In this document: positions 11,101 through 22,133 of the stretch, piece after piece
Position numbering within the stretch: the stretch's first letter is position 1
How the letters are laid out: every line of letters begins with the position of its first letter
Notes under the pieces: generated by a model
The model's input: only the letters and a program-made list of their open reading frames with translations
Database searches by the model: none
What the model was told of the DNA's origin: nothing
Source of the DNA: Rhizobium grahamii
Lineage (GTDB): Bacteria; Pseudomonadota; Alphaproteobacteria; Rhizobiales; Rhizobiaceae
Reading direction: 5' to 3'
Assembly: GCF_009498215.1 (NCBI RefSeq)
Contig: NZ_CP043498.1
Coordinates: 2,957,501-3,021,500 of the forward strand
DNA: 64,000 nt
Made by a program: the position numbers and the translations under genes

Positions 11101-14100
11101 GACATAGTTGCCCTGCGCTTTCAGCTGCAGATTTCCGCTACCGCTGGCATTGGCCTGAAAGTTGAGAACGCTGCCTTCCAGCTTACCGCTGACCGCCAGC
11201 CCGAGCGCGGAGAGCTTCGCCGTCCTTGTCTGGCGCGTCGCCGCATTCTTCCAATTCAGTTTGAAATCCAGCGCAGGCGCCGGAAGCTTCCCCGATGCCG
11301 TCACGGTACCTGTAATAGCACCCTCAGCTTCAAGCTTCGGAACGAAAGCATTCGCCAGTCCGGCCGGAATGTTGACGATGTTGGCATCCACAGCGAGCGA
11401 TTGCGCGTTCTGGCCCGCCGTAACGAAATTGCCGTCCGCCTTCAGCGACACATTGCCCTTGCCGCTGAGGTCCGTATGAAAATCGAGCTTGTTATCGGCA
11501 AACGTCCCGTTGGCGCCGATTGCAAGGGGAGACAAGCCGGCACCCCGCGTATGGCTGGTGGCCGCATTCTTCCAGTCCAGCTGAAAGTTTGCGACGGGTG
11601 CCGCAGCCGTACCGGTCACGGCTACCTTCCCGGAAATCGTGCCGTCGGCATCGAGATTGGGCACGAAGCTGTTGGCGAGGCTCGCTGGCAGATCCTTGAT
11701 GTCGGCCTTGAGATCCAACGTTTCACCCGCGGACCCTTCGACGCGCACAGTGCCGGCGCCGGCCTTCAGCGCCAGTCCATTGAGCGCCACGGTTCCGCCC
11801 GAGATCGACAATTGCGACGGCGCGTCCAGAGTGACCGGGATATCGTGTGGCTGGGCGGAAAAGCGGTCCAGTTGCACGAGCGTCGTACCGGCATTACTTT
11901 CAACGCCACCGGCAGCCTGAAGCGGATGGCCATCATAGCCGGCGTCGAGCTCGAAATTCGTCCGGTTCTGCTGCTGCGTGAAGCGCAGATCCAGCGCGTC
12001 GACCTTGTTGCTGCCGGACGCGACTTCGTCTGCCCTGACACTTCCCGAGGCCGCAAACGCCTTCAGGTCACTGACGACCACATTGATGTCAGGTCTCACG
12101 ATCGCGAAGTTGTCGCGTTTGACGCCGCTTCCGGCAGCATCGATTTTCAGGACAATCTTTCCCGCATCGTCAGCGACGTCGAACGTCCCCTTGATGTCTC
12201 CTTCTGCCTTTTGCCCGCCAAGAGCGGCCAGCAGCCCAAGATCGGGAAAATCAAAGGACAGATTGCCTGTCGGAGCGAAGCTTTCGGAAAGCTCCATATG
12301 GCCGGTCAGGCGGTTCTTTCCGACGTTCGCGACGATGGATGGCAGCGTGATGCGCCCGTCTACCGATTGCACATCAGTACTGATGTTGATCGCCTGTCCG
12401 TCAATCTTGCCCGTCGCCGTTACTTCCGCCTGCGGCGCCTTGGCGTCCGCGGTCCCAGAGAGCGTAACGTCGAGGTCGGTCAGTTGGCGGCCGGCCATGT
12501 CGAGGGACTCGGCCTTTATGCCGGCCGACACCGCAAGTGCCGCAAAGTCACCCTTGGCTTTCACCGAATAATTCAGTTCGCCGTGCGCGCTGTCGAGCAG
12601 CTTGCTGACGTCAGGAAGCTTGCCGGACAGCGTCGCATCGAGCGTGTTGTCGTCGATCACGACAGCGCCCGCCGCTTCCACCGTATTCGACTTGATGGTG
12701 AGGTTCGACAGGTTGATTTTCGAGGGTACCGTGCCGGTGACCTGGGTCTCGACGACAACAGGCGCGTTGAAACGCGCCGCCACCGCGGGCGGCATGGCGG
12801 GCGGTTCGACCGTCAGCTTGGCATTGCCGGTCAGCGTGCTGTCAGCCAGCTTGTAGGAACCGTTCAGCGCCGCATTGGCGGAAGCACTCTCGATCGTCGT
12901 TCCGTTGAAGCCGACGGCCTGCGGCGAAAACTGCAGCGGCAATACGATCGTCACCGGCCCCTGCACGGCGCGGTTGACGTCTGGATTGGCAAACGTCATT
13001 TCGCCGGCCACCAGTCGGACCTGTACGGCGCCTGATCCACCCGCGAGATTGAAACTGTCGCTCTTGGCCGTCAGCTTCACATTGCCGATCGTCGCCTGCG
13101 GCAACACAGCCGAATCCAGCGAAGCGCTGGCGTTCAGCCTCGAGGCCTTCGCATCCCCTGTCAGCGCCAGATTGACGCCCGAAATCAGGAAGCGTGCCTC
13201 GCCATCGGCAAGCGGCCAACGGAAATCGACGGGGCCCGAGGTTCCGAGGAGATTGGCGTTGAGGCTGTTGCGACCCTTGGGATCCAGCGTGCCCGAGGCG
13301 GCAATGACGACCGCGCCGGTCGCCAGATTGCCGGTCTGGATATCGATCTTGCCCTTATTGTCGAAGTTTGCGGCGACATCGATGTTCGTCTGCCCCGCAA
13401 AAAGCGGCCTGAACGCGGCGGGAAGCAGCGAACTGAAATCGCCGCCGCCCTTCAGTTCCACATGGTGAAGGCCGTCGGTCGTCAGCGTGTGATGGGTTTC
13501 CAGCGCCGCGCGCTGCTGGCCGTCGAGCGAGGCCTGCAGTTTGCCCTTCCAGTCGGACACAGGGCCGTCGCCGTCGAGGCTGATCTCCACCGCCGGATTG
13601 CCGGGCAGTGCCAGAAGGCCCGCAAGCAACCCGCCCTTGGGCTCGTTGAGCTTGGCCTTTACCCGCAACTGGCTGTGCTCCGGCATAAACGCCACATTTG
13701 CTGTTAGTCTGGCGTCGGGCACGTCATGCCTGCTGACGGCAATCTCGGCTTCGCCACCGGAATTGTCGGCGCGCATGCTGCCATCTGCCGCGAGCGTAAA
13801 CGCGCGGCCGATCAATGGCGTCGCAAGGCTGATGCGCGGCAGCGAAATCGCGTCGACATCGACCTTGACCGGCAGCGAGAAGCCGCCGTCGCCTTCTTCT
13901 TCCGGCGTGCTAGGGCGGGATGGCAACGTGCGCACAGGCTTACGCAACACCCGGATAGCGGACGCCTCGACACGCGCGGCGTGGAAGCGACCGGTCAGCA
14001 AAGCGAGCGGGTTCCAGTTGATCGAAAGCCCCTCGATATCGGCAAATGTCCCACGCGTATCCGACAGAACGATGCGGCTCGCGCGCAATCCGCCAGTCAA

Positions 14101-14313
14101 CAGTCCCTGTGGTTCGAGAACGCGGATGGTCATGTCGCGGTTGGAGATGATCGATGCGACCTTGTCCGTGACGATGCGGGCGCCGAAAGAGGTGAAGCCG
14201 AAGATGCCGAGAGCAAGGGCGAGCAGAACGACTGCGGCGGCGGCGGAATAGCCGAGCAGCCGAGCGATAGCCTTGGCGATTTTCGTCACGATATGCATGG
14301 ACGCGGATACCAT
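8192..14313 (-). CDS. tamB: TamB translocation/assembly protein (frame broken near 8792-8795)
   Basis: A very large AsmA-like/TamB protein that spans the periplasm and works with TamA in outer-membrane biogenesis and lipid transport. The N-terminus is an inner-membrane anchor (about residues 20-42), followed by long beta-rich repeats and the conserved TamB C-terminal domain. The main frame stops at 8737; the conserved C-terminus (MRRGRLTILNRRLDF onward, ending IVYEREY) lies in another frame from about 8790 to 8192. Adding one G to the G run complementary to 8792-8795 joins them smoothly and gives about 2040 residues. In-frame ATG at 14298 is an alternative start. Seven tandem repeats occupy the middle; see the repeat entry. 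Confidence 0.9.
9469..11697 (-). repeat. Seven tandem ~320-bp repeats inside tamB
   Basis: Each unit encodes about 106-108 residues starting with a [LIM]PAxLANxFVPxL segment and containing a WKNAATxQTR-like signature. The signature recurs near plus-strand 9630, 9948, 10266, 10589, 10907, 11229 and 11550, a period of 318-323 bases. Copies differ at many positions, so the array is an old duplication rather than a recent expansion. Boundaries are approximate. Confidence 0.85.
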
Positions 14314-14355
14314 TCCGTTTCTTCAACCGCGCAGCCCCGCCACGCGCCACACCTG

Positions 14356-16284
14356 TTAGAACGACTGGCCGATGCCAGCGTAGATACCGTAGTTCGTACC
14401 GCCCTCGTACTTGTTGAGCGGGACTGCGAAATCAAGGCGCAGAGGACCGAACGGCGTGGCGTAGCGAATGCCTATGCCCGCACCTGCGCGAAAGTCGGAA
14501 AAGTCGGGCGCAACGTCTGCGGAGACGGTTCCGACATCGATAAAGGGGACAATCCCGATCGTATCTGTGATCTTGACGCGCGTCTCGAAGGACGCGGTCA
14601 TATAGGACGCTCCGCCCGTTTCCTCGTTTGCGGCGTTGTAGGGCGAGATCTCCTGGTACCCATAGCCGCGCACGGATCCACCGCCACCCGCAAAGAAGCG
14701 ACGTGTCGCTGGGATATTCTCGAGATTGTCGGCACCGACGAGGAAGCCTGCGGCAACCTTGCCGGCAAGCACGATCCGGTCCTCGGCGCCGAGGCCGTAA
14801 TAGCCGGACACCGATCCTTCGAAGGCGGAGAAGAAGGTGCCGCTGTAGGACTCGTAGCTCGGCGTGACCTTCGCCATCGCGCGGTAGCCCTCTGTGGGGT
14901 CGAACTTGTTGTCGCGCGCGTCCCGGTCGAACTGGAACGGCAGGGCGAAGGTCAGGTAGGTGTTGTCTCCGAAGGCATCGTCGTCCTTTTCCCAACTGAC
15001 CTCGCCGGCGCCGGTGATCGTATCCCTGTCGTTGAGTTCGTATGCCATCCCGAGCGAGGCGGTAACGAGCTTGGCGTTGTAGGCATCGGGGTTCTCGGTC
15101 TTGGCAAGAATGCTCGCCGTCAGCGTCGCCTCGGGAACGAAGATACCAGGCTTAGTGAAGGTGATCCCGGCCGAATAATCGAGGTCGCTGACACCGCTTG
15201 CCTCGCCAAGCCGTCCGACGGCGCCTTCGATGCGCAGGCCTTCGGCTCCGCCGAACAGGTTGCGGTGGCCCCAGTAACCGTTCACACCGAAGCCGTCGAT
15301 CGTCGAGTATTGCGCGCCGACACCGAAGTATCGCTGCTTGCCCTCGGACACCTCGATCGTCATCGGAAGACTGCCGTCGCCTGCAAGACCTTCGGCTTCA
15401 TGGATCGTCACGCTCGAAAAGACGCCGAGCGCACGCAAACGCTCACCGGCCTTTTTCAGCGCCTCGGGTGAATAACGGTCGCCCTTGTCGAGCCTGGAAT
15501 AACTCTGGATGAAATCCGGGCGAACGCTTTTCGCGCCGGTCACACCAACCGTGCCGATCGGCGCGACAGGTCCGCTTTCAACCGAGAGCACGACATCGAC
15601 GGTATCGGTCCTGTGATCCGCGATCACTTCGCGCTTCGTCAGTTTGGCAAGCGGTCGCCCTTCTTCCTTCATCTCCTCGACCAGCTTGTCGCCAGCCTTG
15701 ATGACAACAAGGGAACCTGCCGGAGCGCCGGGCGCCAGATCGTAGTCCGCAGGATTTCGGTTCGCAGCGTCGCCGCCGAACTGCACTTCGCCGACGCGGA
15801 AGATCGGTCCAGCCGCAATGTTGACGGTGACCGGCACCGGCCTCGAGCGGTCGAAGGTCGGGTTTGGCGGAAGGCTGTCTATGTTCTTGCCGTCCACGGT
15901 GATGGTAACGACGCCACCGTAGCGGGCTTTTTCGTAGAGGGCAGCGATCAGACGATCACGATCGTCACGCGCCTTCACGACGACGCCGAGATCACCCGAA
16001 ACGGGTTGCTCCTTGTCGCTGACGAGACGTGAGCTATTCTCGAGTGCTTCCTTGAGGTCCGGATCGACCGCGTCGGTCGTCAACGTGACGTCATAGCGAA
16101 CGGGATCCGGCACCTGATCGGTGGCCGTCTCGTCTTTCCCGAAAAAATTGATACCGAAGAGCTTGAAGGCATAGGCGTTACCACCCAGCGCGGGCGAAAA
16201 TGCAGCTGCCGCTGCGATCACCAGCACGATGCCTGTTCGCCGATACGCAATACTCGTTTTCGGTGCCTTCCCTCTGATCTGCAT
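14356..16284 (-). CDS. tamA: TamA/BamA-family outer-membrane protein
   Basis: A 642-residue Omp85-family protein: a signal peptide (about 17-42), POTRA domains in the first half (for example FRVGEVQFGGDA and PIGTVGVTGAKSVRPDF), then a 16-strand beta-barrel with the family end IGIRYATPFGPLRLDFAVPL and a C-terminal phenylalanine (GIGQSF). TamA inserts in the outer membrane and binds TamB. The tamB gene follows after about 42 bases on the same strand. The start at 16284 was chosen because the signal peptide follows within about 17 residues; a longer in-frame extension reaches 16407. Confidence 0.92.
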   Translation of the reverse strand: MQIRGKAPKTSIAYRRTGIVLVIAAAAAFSPALGGNAYAFKLFGINFFGKDETATDQVPDPVRYDVTLTTDAVDPDLKEALENSSRLVSDKEQPVSGDLGVVVKARDDRDRLIAALYEKARYGGVVTITVDGKNIDSLPPNPTFDRSRPVPVTVNIAAGPIFRVGEVQFGGDAANRNPADYDLAPGAPAGSLVVIKAGDKLVEEMKEEGRPLAKLTKREVIADHRTDTVDVVLSVESGPVAPIGTVGVTGAKSVRPDFIQSYSRLDKGDRYSPEALKKAGERLRALGVFSSVTIHEAEGLAGDGSLPMTIEVSEGKQRYFGVGAQYSTIDGFGVNGYWGHRNLFGGAEGLRIEGAVGRLGEASGVSDLDYSAGITFTKPGIFVPEATLTASILAKTENPDAYNAKLVTASLGMAYELNDRDTITGAGEVSWEKDDDAFGDNTYLTFALPFQFDRDARDNKFDPTEGYRAMAKVTPSYESYSGTFFSAFEGSVSGYYGLGAEDRIVLAGKVAAGFLVGADNLENIPATRRFFAGGGGSVRGYGYQEISPYNAANEETGGASYMTASFETRVKITDTIGIVPFIDVGTVSADVAPDFSDFRAGAGIGIRYATPFGPLRLDFAVPLNKYEGGTNYGIYAGIGQSF

Positions 16285-16399
16285 CCGCCGCTTTTTGGTT
16301 ACATTGGAATTAAGCCTGCGTCCCCAGCCGGCAGAGACCTTAGCGGCAAATTTCCTTTTCGTGTACCGTTTTAACGCGGAGAATGAACGAATAGCGCGA

Positions 16400-16432
16400 A
16401 AAAACAAAAAATCCCGGGCCGAAACCCGGGAT
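16400..16432 (-). terminator. Intrinsic terminator after the glycine-zipper gene
   Basis: On the minus strand an ATCCCGGG / CCCGGGAT stem with a short loop is followed by TTTTTTGTTTTTT. It separates the lipoprotein gene from tamA. Confidence 0.85.
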
Positions 16433-16455
16433 TTGAAGCCTTCAGGACCGGGCCT

Positions 16456-16719
16456 TTAGTAGCCGCCACGGCAATCGTCGATGTAGCGACGACCATATTG
16501 GTCACGGTAGTAGCACTGGCCCGGCTGTTCGGACACGCGGCCGATGACGGCGCCCGAAACACCGCCGACGGCAGCACCGATCGCAGCACCCCGGACGTTG
16601 CCGGTCACGGCACCGCCGATGATTGCGCCGGATGCCGCGCCGATGCCCGCACCGCGTTCGGTCGGTGTGCAGCTTGCAATAGAAAGGCCAATAAGGACCA
16701 AAGCAAAAATCTTCTTCAT
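16456..16719 (-). CDS. Glycine-zipper outer-membrane lipoprotein
   Basis: An 87-residue small lipoprotein. The lipobox LSIASC follows a short hydrophobic signal. The mature part is a glycine zipper (GAGIGAASGAIIGGAVTGNVRGAAIGAAVGG) and a short tail with two cysteines (CYYRDQYGRRYIDDC). Glycine-zipper lipoproteins of this size are widespread envelope proteins without a firm function. The ATG at 16719 has AGGAG about ten bases upstream. Confidence 0.85.
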   Translation of the reverse strand: MKKIFALVLIGLSIASCTPTERGAGIGAASGAIIGGAVTGNVRGAAIGAAVGGVSGAVIGRVSEQPGQCYYRDQYGRRYIDDCRGGY

Positions 16720-16982
16720 CAATCAATCACTCCTAGAGGTCGCCGGAAATGGCGGTGGCCGTCCCTGATTCTTATATTTTCGTAACGCTAGCCCGCAAAC
16801 TGTGGCGCAAAAAGGAACAATCGGAGAGCGGCGGCCATTTTCCTAGACGGCAGCATCCCGTCGGCAGCACGCCTTACCCGCACACGCCGAATTTAACGCA
16901 CCTCCCTAAAGTAGCGGTTGATTCTAAAGCAGGAACATCAAATGATGCCGTTTGTGCCTGGAGGAGGCACGAGGAGGACATC

Positions 16983-17474
16983 ATGGCGAAAGTGAAACTG
17001 ACGGTGAATGGCCGGGCGGTGAGCGGAGACTGTGAAGAACGCACGCTACTCGTCCATTTCATTCGGGAAAAACTGGGACTGACGGGCACCCATGTCGGCT
17101 GCGACACGAGCCAGTGCGGCGCATGCGTGGTGGATATGGATGGACAGTCGGTCAAGAGCTGCACAATCCTCGCCGTCCAGGCATCAGGCGCGGCAGTCAC
17201 GACAATCGAAGGACTGGCCGGCAACGGCGAACTCCACCCGGTTCAGGCGGCTTTCAAGGAACACCATGGACTTCAATGCGGCTTCTGCACGCCCGGCATG
17301 GTGATGACCGCGGTTGACATGATCAATCGCCACGGTGGCGAACTCGACGAAAAAACGGTTCGTCACGAACTCGAAGGCAATATCTGTCGATGCACCGGCT
17401 ATCACAACATCGTCAAGGCGGTGCTGTCGGCCAACGAACAGATGCACGGCAGCGCGAAGCAGGCAGCCGAATAG
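16983..17474 (+). CDS. coxS: Xanthine-oxidase-family [2Fe-2S] small subunit, CoxS-like
   Basis: A 163-residue two-cluster iron-sulfur protein. The plant-ferredoxin-type cluster motif is [12 protein letters not shown] plus a later SCT; the second cluster motifs are [10 protein letters not shown] and [10 protein letters not shown]. It passes electrons from the molybdenum site to FAD in the large-small-medium hydroxylase trimer. The start at 16983 is the first ATG of the conserved domain, directly after GGAGG. It begins a coxS-L-M unit. Confidence 0.93.
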   Translation: MAKVKLTVNGRAVSGDCEERTLLVHFIREKLGLTGTHVGCDTSQCGACVVDMDGQSVKSCTILAVQASGAAVTTIEGLAGNGELHPVQAAFKEHHGLQCGFCTPGMVMTAVDMINRHGGELDEKTVRHELEGNICRCTGYHNIVKAVLSANEQMHGSAKQAAE

Positions 17475-17555
17475 CTCTCAGGAATTGTCTGGCTGCCGCC
17501 GAACACAATTCTCTTTGGCGGAATGCCAGGCCCGAAACCCCATTGGGAGGACATC

Positions 17556-19901
17556 ATGGGTGTTGAAGGAATTGGTGCACGCGTCGCGCGCAAGGAAGAC
17601 AAGCGGTTCCTGACCGGCAAGGGACGCTATACCGACGACATGGTCGTGCCGGGAATGAAATATGCCTATTTCATCCGTAGCCCGCATGCGCATGCGAAGA
17701 TCACGAGTATCGATGCGGCATCGGCAAGGACCATGCCCGGTGTGATCGATGTACTGGATGGCCAGCAGCTGCTCGCTGACGGCATCGGCAACCTGATCTG
17801 CGGCTGGATGATCCACTCAAAGGACGGATCGCCGATGAACATGGGCGCCTGGCGTCCGCTGGCGACCGAGACCGTGCGATACGTCGGTGACGCCGTTGCG
17901 ATCGTGGTAGCGGATTCGCTCGCCGAGGCGCGCGATGCAGCCGAGGCCGTGGTTGTCGACTACGAGGAGCTGCCGGCGGTGGTGGAAGCCATCGACGCGC
18001 TGAAATCGGGCGCGCCGCAAATCCATTCGAACGCCCCTGGCAACCTGATCTTCGATTGGCAGCTCGGCGATCCCGATGCGACCGACAAGGCGATCTCCGA
18101 AGCTGCACATGTGACCGAGATCGAGCTCCACAACAACCGCCTGTCCCCCAACCCCATGGAGCCTCGCGCCGCGCTCGGCATCTACGATTCGGCGGAGGAC
18201 CACTACACCTGCTACACGACGAGCCAGAATCCGCATGTCGCACGACTGGTGATGAGCGCGTTCTATAATGTCGCCCCGGAGAACAAGCTGCGCGTCATCG
18301 CGCCTGATGTCGGCGGTGGCTTCGGATCGAAGATCTACATCTATCCGGAAGAGATCGTCTGTCTCTGGGCATCCAAGAAGACAGGCGTGCCGGTCAAGTG
18401 GAACTCGGACCGCACCGAAGCCTTCCTGACGGATGCGCACGGGCGCGACCATGTCTCGACGGTCAAGATGGCCTTCGACAAGGACCATCGCATCATCGGA
18501 CTGAAGGTCGACACGATCGCCAATCTTGGCGCCTACATGTCGCTCTTCTCATCGGCCGTACCGACCTATCTCTACGCCACGCTACTATCAGGCCAGTACG
18601 ATATTCCCGCGATCCACGCGAATGTCCGGACGGTCTATACAAACACAGCACCTGTCGATGCCTATCGTGGCGCCGGGCGGCCGGAAGCGACCTATCTGCT
18701 CGAACGCACGATGGAGACGGCCGCACGCGAACTCGGCATCTCGCCGGCTGAACTGCGGCGGAAGAATTTCATCCGCTCCTTCCCGCATCAAACGCCTGTG
18801 ATCATGAACTACGATGCCGGCGACTACGAAGCCTCCCTCGAGGCGGCGATGCAGGCTTCCGACTGGAACGGCTTTGCGGCCCGCAAGGCGGAAGCGGCCA
18901 ACCGCGGCATGAAGCGCGGCATCGGCATGAGCTGCTACATCGAGGCCTGCGGCATTGCCCCTTCGCAAGCCGTCGGCTCGCTCGGCGCCGGCGTTGGCCT
19001 CTGGGAATCGGCGGAGGTGCGGGTCAACGCGGTCGGCACCATCGAGGTCCTGACGGGATCGCACAGCCACGGCCAGGGCCATGAAACGACCTTCGCACAG
19101 CTCGTCTCCGGTCGCCTCGGCGTGCCGATCGACAGCGTCTCGATCGTCCACGGCGATACCGACAAGGTCCAGATGGGCATGGGCACCTACGGCTCCCGAT
19201 CGGGCGCCGTCGGCATGTCGGCGGTCGTGAAAGCGCTGGACAAGGTGGAAGCGAAAGCGAAAAAAATCGCCGCCCATCTGATGGAAGCGGACGAAAGCGA
19301 CATCGTGATCGAAAACGGCGAACTCAAGGTCGCCGGCACGGACAAGGCCCTGCCCTGGTTCCAGGTGGCACTGGCCTCCTACACCGCCCACAACCTGCCT
19401 GCCGGCATGGAGCCGGGGCTGAAGGAGACGGCGTTCTACGATCCGTCCAACTTCACCTTCCCCGCCGGTTGCTACATCTGCGAGGTCGAGGTCGATCCGG
19501 AAACCGGCAAGACCGAGATCATCCAGTTCGTCGCGGCCGACGACTTCGGCAACATCATCAACCCGATGATCGTCGAGGGACAGGTTCATGGCGGCATCGC
19601 GCAGGGCATCGGCCAGGCGCTTCTCGAAAGCGTGCACTATGACGAGAACGGCCAGCTTCTGACCGCGAGCTTCATGGATTACGCCATGCCGCGCGCCGAC
19701 GATCTGCCCTCGTTCAACGTCTCGCACCAGACGACGCCCTCGCCCAGCAACCCGCTCGGCATCAAGGGTTGCGGCGAGGCCGGCGCGATCGGTTCACCAC
19801 CGGCACTCATCAACGCCATCACCGACGCGATCGGAAACAACATGCTGACAATGCCGGCCACACCGCAGAAGGTCTGGATGGCAGCCCGCGCGGTCAACTG
19901 A
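17556..19901 (+). CDS. coxL: Molybdenum hydroxylase large subunit, form II CoxL-like
   Basis: A 781-residue molybdopterin-binding catalytic subunit. It has GGGFGSK, the molybdopterin-contact segment and the catalytic glutamate in [14 protein letters not shown]. The active-site loop reads AYRGAGR, which marks form II (putative) CO dehydrogenases; true form I CoxL has AYxCSFR. The oxidised substrate may therefore be CO poorly or another aldehyde or N-heterocycle. The start at 17556 follows GGGAGG. None of the form I maturation genes coxDEFG is in the window. Confidence 0.92.
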   Translation: MGVEGIGARVARKEDKRFLTGKGRYTDDMVVPGMKYAYFIRSPHAHAKITSIDAASARTMPGVIDVLDGQQLLADGIGNLICGWMIHSKDGSPMNMGAWRPLATETVRYVGDAVAIVVADSLAEARDAAEAVVVDYEELPAVVEAIDALKSGAPQIHSNAPGNLIFDWQLGDPDATDKAISEAAHVTEIELHNNRLSPNPMEPRAALGIYDSAEDHYTCYTTSQNPHVARLVMSAFYNVAPENKLRVIAPDVGGGFGSKIYIYPEEIVCLWASKKTGVPVKWNSDRTEAFLTDAHGRDHVSTVKMAFDKDHRIIGLKVDTIANLGAYMSLFSSAVPTYLYATLLSGQYDIPAIHANVRTVYTNTAPVDAYRGAGRPEATYLLERTMETAARELGISPAELRRKNFIRSFPHQTPVIMNYDAGDYEASLEAAMQASDWNGFAARKAEAANRGMKRGIGMSCYIEACGIAPSQAVGSLGAGVGLWESAEVRVNAVGTIEVLTGSHSHGQGHETTFAQLVSGRLGVPIDSVSIVHGDTDKVQMGMGTYGSRSGAVGMSAVVKALDKVEAKAKKIAAHLMEADESDIVIENGELKVAGTDKALPWFQVALASYTAHNLPAGMEPGLKETAFYDPSNFTFPAGCYICEVEVDPETGKTEIIQFVAADDFGNIINPMIVEGQVHGGIAQGIGQALLESVHYDENGQLLTASFMDYAMPRADDLPSFNVSHQTTPSPSNPLGIKGCGEAGAIGSPPALINAITDAIGNNMLTMPATPQKVWMAARAVN

Positions 19902-19913
19902 GGAGGAACAAGG

Positions 19914-20711
19914 ATGTACCAGACCAACTATCACCGCGCCTCCGCCGTCGATGAGGCCGTCAAGATGATCTCCGGCACCTCCGAAGGCAAATATGTCTCC
20001 GGCGGAATGACGCTCATTGCCACGATGAAGCAGCGGCTCGCCGCACCGAGCGATCTTGTCGATCTCCGGCATATCCCGGCGATGAAGGGTATCAAGATCG
20101 ATGGTCGCAAGGTCACCATCGGGGCGGCAACGCCGCATGCCGAAGTGGCTGCTTCGGCAGCCTTACGGGCAATCTGCCCCGCACTCTGCGATCTCGCCGG
20201 CATGATCGGCGATCCGCACGTCCGCCATATGGGAACCATCGGCGGATCGGTCGCAAACAACGATCCCGCCGCGGACTACCCTTCCGCCATGCTGGCGCTA
20301 AATGCACGCATCGCCACCAACAAGCGGGAGATCGACGCCGGCGACTTCTTTACCGGTCTATTCGAAACGGCCTTGGAAGAGGGCGAACTGATTACCTCGA
20401 TCAGCTTCGAAGCGCCTGACAAGGCGGGCTACGCCAAGTTTCCAAATCCGGCATCACGCTATGCGATGACGGGCGTGTTCGTCGCCAAGGGCTCCGGCGG
20501 TGTGCGGGTCGCGGTAACAGGCGCGGGAAGCAACGGCGTCTTTCGCGAGAGCGCAATCGAATCGGCGTTGAACGGCAACTGGTCATCGGGCGCGCTCTCA
20601 AACATCACTGTGGACGCCTCAAAGCTGATGTCGGATCTTCACGCCAGCGCCGAATATCGTGCAAACCTGGTCAAGGTCATGGCGAAGAGGGCAGTCACCA
20701 GCGCCGCGTGA
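19914..20711 (+). CDS. coxM: Molybdenum hydroxylase FAD subunit, CoxM-like
   Basis: A 265-residue FAD-binding medium subunit that returns electrons to a quinone or other acceptor. The flavin-binding TIGGS motif is present as HMGTIGGSVANNDPAADYPSA, with the earlier KYVSGGMTLIATMK loop. It starts 12 bases after coxL with AGGAGGA in the gap, so the three subunits are one transcript. A strong hairpin follows. Confidence 0.92.
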   Translation: MYQTNYHRASAVDEAVKMISGTSEGKYVSGGMTLIATMKQRLAAPSDLVDLRHIPAMKGIKIDGRKVTIGAATPHAEVAASAALRAICPALCDLAGMIGDPHVRHMGTIGGSVANNDPAADYPSAMLALNARIATNKREIDAGDFFTGLFETALEEGELITSISFEAPDKAGYAKFPNPASRYAMTGVFVAKGSGGVRVAVTGAGSNGVFRESAIESALNGNWSSGALSNITVDASKLMSDLHASAEYRANLVKVMAKRAVTSAA

Positions 20712-20719
20712 CATCAATT

Positions 20720-20750
20720 GGTGATCGCGAGCTCAGGGTTCGCGATCACC
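20720..20750 (+). terminator. Hairpin after coxM
   Basis: A perfect 11-bp inverted repeat (GGTGATCGCGA / TCGCGATCACC) with a 9-nt loop lies just past the coxM stop. No T tract follows, so it may be a factor-dependent terminator or RNA-stabilising hairpin. Confidence 0.55.
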
Positions 20751-20897
20751 ATCAAACACAGGCGAAAACAGGCAATTTCAAATTAAAATAATTCAAGACT
20801 ATGGGCCTTTTGCCGCACATGATGCTAAAGCAGGAGGCAAGGGTTGACGTGCGCGCGCTGGTTCGCAAAAAACGCTCGCACGATACTGGAGCATATG

Positions 20898-22111
20898 ATG
20901 GATTTCGAAGCATTCTTCAAAGACGAGCTGGATGGCCTGCACAATGAAGGCCGCTATCGCGTTTTTGCCGATCTTGAGCGTCACCGCGGCGGCTTTCCAC
21001 GCGCCACCCGCCATACCCGGATGGCCCGAAGGACGTGACGGTCTGGTGTTCCAACGACTATCTCGGCATGGGACAGAACGCCAAGGTCATCGAGGCGATG
21101 AAGAATGCCATCGACCACTGTGGCGCGGGTGCGGGAGGCACCCGGAATATCTCTGGCACCAACCACTCACACGTTCTTCTCGAACGCGAGCTTGCCGATC
21201 TGCACGGCAAGGAATCCGCGCTGATCTTCACCTCGGGGTACATTTCCAACTGGGCGGCCCTCGGCACGCTCGGCGCCAAGATCCCTGGCCTCATCATCTT
21301 CTCCGATGCGCTGAACCACGCCTCGATGATCGAAGGCATTCGCTATGCCAAGTGCGAGAAGGTGATCTGGAAGCACAACGACGTGCAGGATCTCGAAGCA
21401 AAGCTCGCAGCCGCCGATCCGAAGGCACCGAAGCTGATCGCCTTCGAGTCGGTCTATTCGATGGATGGAGACATCGCACCGATCAAGGAAATCTGCGACA
21501 TCGCCGAAAAGTATGGCGCGATGACCTATCTGGATGAAGTGCATGCCGTCGGCATGTACGGCCCGCGCGGCGGCGGCATCGCCGAGCGCGAAGGCCTGAT
21601 GGATCGCCTGACTGTTATCGAAGGCACGCTCGGCAAGGCTTTCGGTGTAATGGGCGGCTACATCGCCGCGTCGACGGCGCTCTGCGATTTCATCCGCTCC
21701 TTCGCATCCGGCTTCATCTTCACGACCGCACTTCCGCCGGCTCTTGCCGCAGGCGCGGTTGCCTCGATCCAGCATCTGAAGGTCAGCCCCTTCGAGCGCG
21801 CGCGCCATCAGGACCGCGTCCGCACGTTGAGAGCTCTTCTCGACAAGCGCGGCATCCCGCATATGCCGAACCCCAGCCATATCGTGCCTGTCATGGTTGG
21901 CGACGCCGCAAAGTGCAAATGGATCTCGGACCTGCTGCTCGACAACTGTGGTGTCTACGTGCAGCCGATCAACTATCCGACGGTGCCGAAGAAGACCGAG
22001 CGCCTGCGTATCACGCCGACACCGCTTCACACGGATGCCGACATCGAGCATCTCGTCGAAGCGCTGCACTCGCTGTGGTCGCGCTGCGCGCTGGCCCGTC
22101 ACGTCGCCTGA
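20898..22111 (+). CDS. hemA: 5-aminolevulinate synthase (frame broken near 21016-21018)
   Basis: The C4-pathway enzyme that condenses glycine and succinyl-CoA to 5-aminolevulinate, the first step of haem and cobalamin synthesis in alphaproteobacteria. The N-terminus [20 protein letters not shown] is in one frame up to CCC at 21016-21018, and the rest ([30 protein letters not shown], the PLP lysine in [14 protein letters not shown]) is in the next. One added C restores [13 protein letters not shown] and a 404-residue protein, the family length. The enzyme should be essential, so a sequencing error is the likely cause. The ATG at 20898 (after GGAG) is preferred to the adjacent ATG at 20895. Confidence 0.93.
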
Positions 22112-22133
22112 CGTTCGACAGAAAGATCGTTGC

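Noticed and set aside
9134..13035. Very long plus-strand frames (642 and 698 codons) opposite tamB
   Set aside because: They are antisense shadows of the biased tamB repeats; no family resemblance or ribosome sites, and tamB itself is well supported.
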